From: Novosphingobium sp. KA1
Lineage (GTDB): Bacteria; Pseudomonadota; Alphaproteobacteria; Sphingomonadales; Sphingomonadaceae
Assembly: GCF_017309955.1 (NCBI RefSeq)
Contig: NZ_CP021249.1
Location: 190,798 to 254,797 of the forward strand
DNA: 64,000 nt
Reading direction: 5' to 3'
Under the pieces are notes generated by a model, which had not been told where the DNA came from, made no database searches, and worked only from the letters and a program-made list of their open reading frames with translations. Positions 1-6,350 of the stretch are shown one piece after another (within the stretch, counting starts at the first letter, position 1; each line of letters begins with the position of its first letter). The translations under genes and the position numbers were made by a program.

Positions 1-142
1 GAAGGGCGATGTCGCGCACAGCATGGTGGGCCGGCACCGTCGCCTCAAGGCTGAAGACGTGTTCGCGTACAAGGCGGAGCGCGACAAGATTCGTTCGAAA
101 GCGATGGACGACCTGATTGCGGATGGCGCGGGTCGGTATTGA
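1..142 (+). CDS. HTH (excisionase-like) antitoxin, 3' end only
   Basis: The window opens inside this gene; 46 codons remain in frame, ending with TGA at 140-142. The residue string GRHRRLKAEDVFAYK resembles the end of the MerR/excisionase-type winged helix found in DNA-binding antitoxins that are normally followed by a PIN-domain toxin. The tail (about 25 residues, rich in K, R, D and E) is helical in character. It points towards the vapC/vapB pair, which lies on the opposite strand. The family assignment rests on a short stretch only. Confidence 0.5.
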   Translation, partial: KGDVAHSMVGRHRRLKAEDVFAYKAERDKIRSKAMDDLIADGAGRY

Positions 143-209
143 TCTGACGCGAGCGGAACAATCAGACCTGTCGGATGGGTCCGGAGTACCGGCAGACTGT
201 TTCGTCTGA
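123..209 (+). pseudogene. Possible 5' remnant of a PIN toxin partner
   Basis: An ATG at 123 overlaps the last codons of the preceding antitoxin-like gene in another frame, as toxin starts often do in such pairs. The reading frame begins MARVGIDL, which could be the first beta strand and first Asp of a PIN domain, but stops after 28 codons inside the 3' end of the oppositely oriented vapC. If real, it is a toxin gene cut off when the vapBC segment was joined here. It may also be chance; no further homology can be seen. Confidence 0.2.
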
Positions 210-548
210 TGTGAGCAAGGTGATGCCCTCGACGATCGACTGAGCGATCAGCATTCTATCGAATGGGTCCTTGTGAATCGGAGGCAACTGGGAAATTGCA
301 ACGGCGTGTTCGCTTGAAATGGCGAGCTCGACGTATCCGTTGTCGATCAACGCCCGGCGCAATACGCGTGCGTCGACTGCGAAGTCTTCCCGCCCGAGCC
401 CGTTCTTGATCGCGATTTCCCAAAGGCTGGCAGCGCTGAAGACCAGTTCGTTGCCCTCATCGTTGATCAGTTTCCGGGCGGCAGGCGTCAATCGTTCCGG
501 AAAGCCCGCTGCCCAGAGGAGGACATGTGTATCAAGGAGAAATTTCAT
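162..548 (-). CDS. vapC: VapC family PIN-domain ribonuclease toxin
   Basis: 128-residue protein of normal VapC length. PIN-domain acidic residues are in place: D6 in LLDTHVLLW, E44 in SLWEIAIK, D94/D97 in IHKDPFDRM and D115 in LTSDE. VapC toxins cut RNA, typically tRNA or rRNA, using Mg2+ held by these acids, and are held inactive by their antitoxin. The start lies 3 bp downstream of the vapB stop, so the two genes form one transcript. On a plasmid such a pair usually acts in stable maintenance. Confidence 0.9.
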   Translation of the reverse strand: MKFLLDTHVLLWAAGFPERLTPAARKLINDEGNELVFSAASLWEIAIKNGLGREDFAVDARVLRRALIDNGYVELAISSEHAVAISQLPPIHKDPFDRMLIAQSIVEGITLLTSDETVCRYSGPIRQV

Positions 549-551
549 CGC

Positions 552-791
552 TCAGGCTTCGAACAGCGCTTCAATTTCACCCTCGCCCATACGGTCGAAA
601 TCTTCCGGCACGCGCATTTCCCCTTTGAGGAAACCCAGGCGCTTGATCTTGGACGGTGCAGCAGTGTCGATTGGCACCATTTTCGCAATCGGCTTGCCCG
701 ACCGGGCGATCACGACCGCATTCCCGCGCAGCACGCGCTCGAGCAAGCGCGACAAATGCGTCTTTGCTTCATGAATGTTGACCGTGTCCAT
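552..791 (-). CDS. vapB: Phd/YefM-type antitoxin of VapC
   Basis: 79 residues. The N-terminal part (MDTVNIHEAKTHLSRLLERV) is the DNA-binding fold of the Phd/YefM family, followed by the usual RSGKPIAKMVPI segment. The acidic, flexible C-terminal third (about 50-79) would bind and block the PIN toxin encoded immediately downstream. The protein is expected to repress its own promoter, and repeated CTTAG/CTAAG motifs lie just upstream of the start. Gene order antitoxin-toxin and tight spacing are typical. Confidence 0.88.
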   Translation of the reverse strand: MDTVNIHEAKTHLSRLLERVLRGNAVVIARSGKPIAKMVPIDTAAPSKIKRLGFLKGEMRVPEDFDRMGEGEIEALFEA

Positions 792-801
792 TTCCAGTTA
801 C

Positions 802-825
802 CTTAGCTAAGTTCTATAAACTAAG
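802..825. promoter_or_regulatory. Candidate vapBC operator
   Basis: A 10-bp palindrome CTTAGCTAAG (802-811) is followed by a further CTAAG half-site (821-825) within an AT-rich stretch, just upstream of vapB on the minus strand. Phd-type antitoxins bind such palindromes to autoregulate. The site overlaps the stop codon of the preceding helicase gene (814-816), so the vapBC promoter sits in that gene's 3' end. Confidence 0.45.
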
Positions 826-2700
826 TCTACCACATCCGTTCGCGTCTGCAAGCTCCTCGCAAGGTGCCTGTCCAATCAGGCTTGCAAGGATTTGGTCGGC
901 CTTGTCCGTCGGCACGAACACCCGCGTCTTGTAGGCAATGATTTCCGTGAAGCAGCCCTTGGCCTTGAGCTCGGGGATGCGCGCGGCTTCGGCATCGACG
1001 ATCTCGATCCTTCGGGAACCGTTCACGCGTGATGTGCGGATCGTGAAATTGAGCGGATGAGGCGCCTTCCAGGTGCCCCCGCCAAGGATGGCAGCCGCAA
1101 TCTTGGCAGGATCAGTCTGCGCCTTGCGGGCCACCCCGAGCTTTTCGAGGGTCGCATCGACGTAGAGGTCGTGGACATGGCGGCCGAGCCAGGAAGCACC
1201 TGACTTGTCGACGATGCGGTTGACCGTGAGGTCTTCCTTGGGAAGCGCGCCCCAGATCGGCAGGAGCAGCCCGGTCGCGAGACAGACCGTCTCAGTGACG
1301 AGCTGGCTTTCGTCGGCGGCGTATTCCTCTTCCCACAGCGCGCTGAACCTGGCCTTGGTCACGGGCTCCCAGGCGGACTCATCGAGCCGGTCAGCGCGCA
1401 GGTACTCGCTGCGCAGCGGCCGCACGAGCTCGTAGCGGCGGATCATGTGGCCCTCCTCGTCCATGTGCGAGGGCGCCGCGATGCCAAGCGCGACCTTGCC
1501 CGACTTGTCATTGCGCAGGAACAGCGGCTGTTCCTCATAGGATGCCAGCTTGAGCACGCGTTCGAGCGAGAGAACCTTGCGCCGCTGCGTCAGTGACAGC
1601 TCAAGCAGGTGCGAGGTCGCGCCCGTCACAGAGTCGGTCCGGATCACAGTGTCGGACAGCACCTCGCAGGCCTCGACCGCCACGGTCTCGACCCCGATAT
1701 CGAAGGTGCCCGCTTCCTTCGCCGCCGAGACGCGGGTTTCGACAAGGGTGAGGAACTCGTCGAAGATCGCGTTCTGGACGGCGATCTTCATGGCAAGGAT
1801 GCGGTTGAGCCAGCGCTGGATCGGCGGCAGATCCTCGCGCAGCACCCCGTCCTGGTCGGTGAGTTCGAGCCCGCTCATCCGCTGGAACTCCGACAAGGTC
1901 GTGCTCTTGAGCTTGGCCATAGCGAGGAGGCCATACCAGTCGTGGAGCGCGTGCTTGGCGTAGATGCTCTCGAGGTTGTCGCTGGCATCGAACATCCCCT
2001 GCCCGCCGGTCTGGCGCTGGCCGCGGGTGAGCGCGCCCAAGGCGTCGAGGCGCCGCGCGATCGTGCTGGTGAAACGGGCCTCGCCCTTGCAGTCGGTGGT
2101 GACCGGGCGGAACAGCGGCGGGCAAGCCTGATGGGTGCGGTGGGTGCGCCCAAGTCCCTGGATCGCCCGATCAGCACGCCATCCGGGCTCGAGCAGGAAG
2201 TGGACCCGGCGCTGCTGGTTTTTCGCATCGAGGCTCGCGTGATAGCTTCGGCCCGTACCGCCTGCATCGGAGAACACGAGGATGCGCTTGGCCCCGGTCA
2301 TGAACGCGGTGGTCTCGGCAAGGTTGGTCCGGGGTGAGCGGCTTTCGAGGCGCTGCTGCCCTGAGCCGTCACGGACCAGGCGTTTGCTGCGACCGGTCAC
2401 CTCGGCGACGGCCGTTACCCCGTAGTGCTCGAGCAGCGCATCGAGCGCGGTCGGGATCGGCGGCATGGCGCAGATATGCTCGATCAGGTCGGCGCGCGCG
2501 GCCTCGGCCTGCGGGTTGTGGACCGGATTGCCCGCCTCGTCCCACATCGGCCGCGAGCGCACGTCGCCAAGTTCGTCCGTGTATTCCTCCATTTGCCGGG
2601 TCGGGAAGGCGCGGGTCAGATAGTCGACGACGTATTCTTTGCAGTCCGCGATTATGTCGAGTCCGGCAGCCGGAGGCTCGGATTTGCGTCGGTTCGTCAT
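814..2700 (-). CDS. Strawberry-notch-like helicase, C-terminal half (split gene)
   Basis: 628 residues. After a short N-terminus the protein follows the strawberry-notch C-terminal helicase region: FSDAGGTGRSYHA near residues 143-155 and QGLGRTHRTHQ near 181-191, a superfamily 2 motif VI with the arginine finger. It is the missing second half of the gene at 6351-8819. The two were separated by the RIT element at 2629-6333. The first 24 codons, the ATG and the GGAG ribosome binding site 7 nt upstream all lie in the element's left terminal repeat, fused in frame to the host gene. Such proteins are common on sphingomonad and rhizobial plasmids; their exact role is unknown. Confidence 0.8.
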   Translation of the reverse strand: MTNRRKSEPPAAGLDIIADCKEYVVDYLTRAFPTRQMEEYTDELGDVRSRPMWDEAGNPVHNPQAEAARADLIEHICAMPPIPTALDALLEHYGVTAVAEVTGRSKRLVRDGSGQQRLESRSPRTNLAETTAFMTGAKRILVFSDAGGTGRSYHASLDAKNQQRRVHFLLEPGWRADRAIQGLGRTHRTHQACPPLFRPVTTDCKGEARFTSTIARRLDALGALTRGQRQTGGQGMFDASDNLESIYAKHALHDWYGLLAMAKLKSTTLSEFQRMSGLELTDQDGVLREDLPPIQRWLNRILAMKIAVQNAIFDEFLTLVETRVSAAKEAGTFDIGVETVAVEACEVLSDTVIRTDSVTGATSHLLELSLTQRRKVLSLERVLKLASYEEQPLFLRNDKSGKVALGIAAPSHMDEEGHMIRRYELVRPLRSEYLRADRLDESAWEPVTKARFSALWEEEYAADESQLVTETVCLATGLLLPIWGALPKEDLTVNRIVDKSGASWLGRHVHDLYVDATLEKLGVARKAQTDPAKIAAAILGGGTWKAPHPLNFTIRTSRVNGSRRIEIVDAEAARIPELKAKGCFTEIIAYKTRVFVPTDKADQILASLIGQAPCEELADANGCGRLSL

Positions 2701-2718
2701 GATTTTGCTCCAGATAAT
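2629..2718. repeat. RIT left terminal inverted repeat
   Basis: Inverted copy of 6244-6333, with two mismatches near the inner end (GAGCAAAATC here against GAGTGAAATC). Read on the minus strand it contains GGAG, an ATG at 2700 and 24 codons ending DCKEYV, which continue directly into the host gene fragment. Confidence 0.9.
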
Positions 2719-2748
2719 ATGAGCGTTGGGGGAATGTCCGGGGACGGG

Positions 2749-3753
2749 CTAGGCCCGCCTCCGAACGTCGGTAAGCATGGTGATCAGGGCATCGGATGGC
2801 GGCTTGAAGCGCCCGGGTTTGATGGCGGGCGCGCCGTGAGCCGCGAGGATTTGCAACTTCTCGTCGGGATCGGCGCGTAAATAGGCCTCGGTGCTCTGGA
2901 TGCTGGCGTGGCCGAGCCATAACGCGACCTTGCGGATGTCCCCGGTCGCTGCGAGCGTGTGCATCGCACAGGAATGGCGCAACACGTGCGGCGTGACGCG
3001 CTTGCCAAGGATCGACGGCTGCTTCTCTGCCGCGGTCTTGACGTGCTCGGCCAAACGGAACGCAAACCCGTCGCGGGTCATCGGCTGCCCGTTGGCATTG
3101 AGGAATATCTCGGCGACCTCGGCGTCGGGGCGGATCGCAAGCCATGCGCGCAACGCGAACTGGGTCTCCTTCCAGAGCGGTAGGACCCGTTCACGCCGAC
3201 CCTTGCCCATGATGTGCACGGTGGACAGGGAGCGGTCGGGAAAATCGCGCAGCTGCAGCGTTACGAGTTCCGACACTCGGAGCCCGCCAGCATAGGCCAG
3301 ATGCAGCATTGCGCGATCGCGGGTGCCAAGGCGTGTCCTGGGATCGGGGGCATCCAGCAATGCCTTGATCTCTGCCCGGTCGAGATAATCGATGAGCGCC
3401 TTGTCAGTCTTCTTGCTTGGGATCGATCGAACCCGAAGCGCCTGGTCAAGACAAACCGGAACTCGATACTCGATGTACCGGAAGAAGGACCTGATCGCCG
3501 CCAACCTGCCATTGCGGGTGCGCACGGAGCTGCCGCGCTGGGCTTCGATATGGTCGAGAAATGCCAGGATTAGATCGATGCCGAGATCCTCGACCTCCAG
3601 ATCGGTCGGTCGGCGCTTCAGCCGATCGGCAGCAAACCGGACTAGCAATACGAAGCAGTTGGCATAGGTCTTCACCGTGTGCGGGCTGACGGCGCGTTCC
3701 CGCGGCAGATGTTCGCGGAGGTATGCCGTGAGATGGGGAGCGAGCGCCGTCAT
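2749..3753 (-). CDS. ritC: RIT tyrosine recombinase, third gene
   Basis: 334-residue integrase of the phage-integrase fold. N-terminal core-binding domain spans about residues 5-105 and the catalytic domain about 120-315. Catalytic residues seen: R159 in GLRVSEL, K184 in MGKGRR, H256/R259 in HVLRH, H282 in LGHAS and nucleophile Y291. The start is the ATG overlapping the TGA of ritB (ATGA), so translation is coupled. A longer open frame extends upstream but only shadows ritB. Works with RitA and RitB on the element ends; the individual roles are not established. Confidence 0.88.
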   Translation of the reverse strand: MTALAPHLTAYLREHLPRERAVSPHTVKTYANCFVLLVRFAADRLKRRPTDLEVEDLGIDLILAFLDHIEAQRGSSVRTRNGRLAAIRSFFRYIEYRVPVCLDQALRVRSIPSKKTDKALIDYLDRAEIKALLDAPDPRTRLGTRDRAMLHLAYAGGLRVSELVTLQLRDFPDRSLSTVHIMGKGRRERVLPLWKETQFALRAWLAIRPDAEVAEIFLNANGQPMTRDGFAFRLAEHVKTAAEKQPSILGKRVTPHVLRHSCAMHTLAATGDIRKVALWLGHASIQSTEAYLRADPDEKLQILAAHGAPAIKPGRFKPPSDALITMLTDVRRRA

Positions 3754-4664
3754 GCCACTTCTCCCAGAAAGAGGTGTTCGCTCGCGGTAGCGATGTCGCG
3801 CAGCAGCACCGGGGTGGCTTCGAGATACCAATAGGTGTTGGCGATCGAGGCGTGCCCCAGATAGGCGCTGAGTCCGGCCATGTGATGCGCAACGGCCTCC
3901 CTGTCCGGCGAACACGACTCCAGCGAGCGCACGGCGAAAGTGTGCCGCAAATCGTGTAGCCGCATTCCGGTCGTACCGGTTGGTCCACGATAGCCGAGCT
4001 GTCGCGCCAGTCTGACGAACACGATATGAGCACGCACCTTGTGGGGTGCTCTTCCCCGGATCGTCACGAACAGGTCGCTGCCAGTGGCGCCGAGCCTTGC
4101 CCGGGTAGCGAGATAGGCTTCGAGCGCCTGACGGGTCGATGGCTGCAACGCTATCAGGCGCTGCTTGCCGAACTTGCCGTTGCGAATGATCAGGCCGTCT
4201 CCGCCCAGATCGTCGCATTGTAGCGCCAAGGCTTCGGAAATCCTGAGGCCCGTCGCAGCCAGCAGTCCAAACAGGCAATGGTAGGTATGAGGGCTGATCA
4301 TGCCCATGGGCGGCAGGTCCAGTGCTGCTGCCATGATCGCCCGAACCTGTTCCGGTTCGATGATGGTCGGCGTGGGGCGCGGACGCTTGCCCCGACCGAA
4401 AACGCCTGCAGGTGGGACCTGGTGTCCTGAATCTTCGGTGTGGGCGAATAGGCTGAAGTTGCGAACCGTGTCGAACCGCCTTTGGGCCACGTTCTGCGAG
4501 CTCGATGTGTGGCACCAGTCGTATATCCGTTGGACCTTGGTCCGTCGGTCACCGAATCCTTCGGCGTATGCTGCGTAGAGTCTGAGCATCCGGTCCTGTT
4601 CGCGGAACTTCCGGCCCAGGCTGCGATGCAGCGCGACGTATCTGGAAATATGCGTGTTCAGCAT
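3750..4664 (-). CDS. ritB: RIT tyrosine recombinase, middle gene
   Basis: 304 residues. Core-binding helices lie in the first 90 residues, then the catalytic domain with R141 in GLRISEALAL, a lysine in the 164-167 turn, H237/R240 in HDLRHTF, H271 in YLGHAS and a tyrosine at 278 or 280 in NTYWYL. It overlaps ritA by 7 bp upstream and ritC by 4 bp downstream, giving the coupled operon expected for a RIT trio. All key residues are present, so it should be active. Confidence 0.88.
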   Translation of the reverse strand: MLNTHISRYVALHRSLGRKFREQDRMLRLYAAYAEGFGDRRTKVQRIYDWCHTSSSQNVAQRRFDTVRNFSLFAHTEDSGHQVPPAGVFGRGKRPRPTPTIIEPEQVRAIMAAALDLPPMGMISPHTYHCLFGLLAATGLRISEALALQCDDLGGDGLIIRNGKFGKQRLIALQPSTRQALEAYLATRARLGATGSDLFVTIRGRAPHKVRAHIVFVRLARQLGYRGPTGTTGMRLHDLRHTFAVRSLESCSPDREAVAHHMAGLSAYLGHASIANTYWYLEATPVLLRDIATASEHLFLGEVA

Positions 4665-6205
4665 GACAGATCTCCTGGCCAGGGCTGTGCGATCTTCATG
4701 AGCATCGGCAAATCGACCTTGGCGTAGATGGCAGTGGTCTCGGGCGAGCTGTGACGCAGGATGGTCCCGACGGACTCCAGGCCTGCGCCCGCGCGCAGCA
4801 TGTTGGTGGCAAGCGAATGCCGGAATATGTGTGATCCGGTCGGCAGACCTTCGATCCCGCTTCGCTCCAATGTGCGTGCAACGATGCCGGCAATCTCAGC
4901 CGACGAGCTCAACGACCGAAACGGGGCATGCGCGCGCAGGAACAGGTGTCTGTCGATCGCCTTTGGACGAGCCGTCGACAGGTAGGCCAAGATCGCGTCG
5001 CCGACATCCTGGGGCAGTGGCAACCGCTCCGATCGTCGTGACTTGCCCTTGACTATCAAATGGCCGGAACGCCAATCGATGTCGTCGAGGCGCATATCCC
5101 GAATATCACTTGCCCGCAGGCCGAGCCTGGCAAGCAAGAGAATGATGGCCTTATCCCGGATCTGCACTGGCCGGTCAGTCGGACAGGCCGAAATGATCCT
5201 CTCGATCGTTGCCGGGTCAACATAGCGCGGCAATGTTGAAAGGCGGTATCGCTGCACAGAGGGTATCGCGTGCAGCAGTGCGGGACGGCATTGGCCTTGA
5301 CCAATGAGAAAGCGAAGAAAGCTCCGCATGATCGTAACGAGCAGCGATACCGATCCCGGCGTCTCCTTGCTTCTTCGCGCGAATGCGCTTCGTAGACCGG
5401 CGGCATCCCACAGCACGGGTGCGCCAAGCATGGCTATCAACCGGTCGACCTCCGGCCGATACCGACGGATAGTCGCGTCGGTTGCGCCGCGATGCTGCTT
5501 GAGCCAACCGAGATAGGCCGCGACATCCGGATGTACTTCCAGCTTCGCTTCGACTGGCGCGATAGCACCGCGATCACGAAGAAACGCGACGAAGTGCCGA
5601 ATGAAACGACGACGCCTCTTCATACCTGAAGAGGCCAACTTGCCGCGTTTGCGAAACGCCGGGCAGCGACAGTCGTGACCCGCGTATTGCTCGATCACCC
5701 CCTCATCGACTTCGGTCCAAGGTCGTCGCGACACGCGAAGCCAGATGGCGAAGTGCTCGGCCTCTGATCGATATGCTCCCGATAGCGCCTCAACGAGCTG
5801 GAGAGCATCGATCTGGTGCGAGTAGGCTGCCAGATGCCCACCGAGATCATCGATCCCATCGGCGACCACGATGTAGCCCTGATCTTCGAGAAACCGAATA
5901 AAGCGCCTGACACGCGCCGCAAGATCGGCCTTGTAGGCCGGCTCTTGCGCTGAATATCCCGGGCACCGGCATCGATGCTTCTCAAACCGGTGCGCGACGT
6001 GGTCGTCGAGCGTCTCGAGCGCAATCCCACGTAGTCCCAGCCAACTGAGAAAGTGGCGGACCGCTGCGCTGTACAGGACCGCACAAGCCGCCCCTTCGTC
6101 AACCGACAGAGAGGAGAGGAATGCGGTGAATAGGGCGTCGGGACTGGGCGGATCTTCAATCCTGCGCGGCGCGGGCCGAAACGACGCAAATGATCTTGTT
6201 GGCAT
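4658..6205 (-). CDS. ritA: RIT tyrosine recombinase, first gene
   Basis: 515 residues, longer than its two partners. The C-terminal catalytic domain (about 330-500) has R364 in GLRASDI, K387 in VKGKSR, H459/R462 in HIFRH, H485 in LRHSS and Y494. The extra N-terminal region appears to hold two related blocks, each with a CRCP motif (near residues 79-82 and 179-182) followed by a basic RRFIR helix and an FLxDxG turn. This suggests an internal duplication of a binding module. The ribosome binding site AAGGA lies 6 nt before the ATG. First gene of the trio; the right terminal repeat begins 38 bp upstream. Confidence 0.87.
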   Translation of the reverse strand: MPTRSFASFRPAPRRIEDPPSPDALFTAFLSSLSVDEGAACAVLYSAAVRHFLSWLGLRGIALETLDDHVAHRFEKHRCRCPGYSAQEPAYKADLAARVRRFIRFLEDQGYIVVADGIDDLGGHLAAYSHQIDALQLVEALSGAYRSEAEHFAIWLRVSRRPWTEVDEGVIEQYAGHDCRCPAFRKRGKLASSGMKRRRRFIRHFVAFLRDRGAIAPVEAKLEVHPDVAAYLGWLKQHRGATDATIRRYRPEVDRLIAMLGAPVLWDAAGLRSAFARRSKETPGSVSLLVTIMRSFLRFLIGQGQCRPALLHAIPSVQRYRLSTLPRYVDPATIERIISACPTDRPVQIRDKAIILLLARLGLRASDIRDMRLDDIDWRSGHLIVKGKSRRSERLPLPQDVGDAILAYLSTARPKAIDRHLFLRAHAPFRSLSSSAEIAGIVARTLERSGIEGLPTGSHIFRHSLATNMLRAGAGLESVGTILRHSSPETTAIYAKVDLPMLMKIAQPWPGDLSC

Positions 6206-6243
6206 GGTGGTTCCTTCGACGTGTTGAGGTCGAAGAACCCGTA

Positions 6244-6333
6244 ATTATCTGGAGTGAAATCATGACGAACCGACGCAAATCCGAGCCTCCGGCTGCCGGA
6301 CTCGACATAATCGCGGACTGCAAAGAATACGTC
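6244..6333. repeat. RIT right terminal inverted repeat
   Basis: Inverted copy of 2629-2718. Read on the plus strand it also holds TCTGGAG, an ATG and the same 24 codons, which here run into TAA at 6334-6336 because the flanking sequence differs. Confidence 0.9.
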
Positions 6334-6336
6334 TAA
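6262..6336 (+). other. 24-codon reading frame in the right RIT repeat
   Basis: ATG at 6262 with GGAG 7-8 nt upstream; encodes MTNRRKSEPPA up to DCKEYV and then stops just outside the repeat. It is the twin of the segment that starts the split helicase half at the other end. Here it probably makes no functional product. It is listed because it shows that the start codon and ribosome binding site belong to the element, not to the host gene. Confidence 0.4.
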
Positions 6337-6350
6337 TCTGGATCTCAACA

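Larger units (their letters stand above)
2629..6333. mobile_element. RIT element (recombinase in trio) inside the strawberry-notch gene
   Basis: A 3705-bp unit bounded by 90-bp terminal inverted repeats with 88 of 90 positions identical. It contains three overlapping tyrosine recombinase genes in the same direction, the hallmark of RIT elements. It separates the N- and C-terminal halves of one host gene. The near identity of the repeats argues for recent insertion or active maintenance. On the right side 17 bp lie between the repeat end and the stop codon of the host N-terminal half. No clear direct target duplication is visible. Confidence 0.82.

Noticed and set aside
3754..4515. N-terminal extension giving ritC 588 codons
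   Set aside because: The extension is in a shifted frame across ritB, which has all catalytic residues; the ATGA overlap start at 3753 gives normal length.
2749..6205. Three recombinases as an integron or phage integration module
   Set aside because: Three adjacent overlapping tyrosine recombinases with long terminal inverted repeats and no attC sites or phage genes fit a RIT element better.
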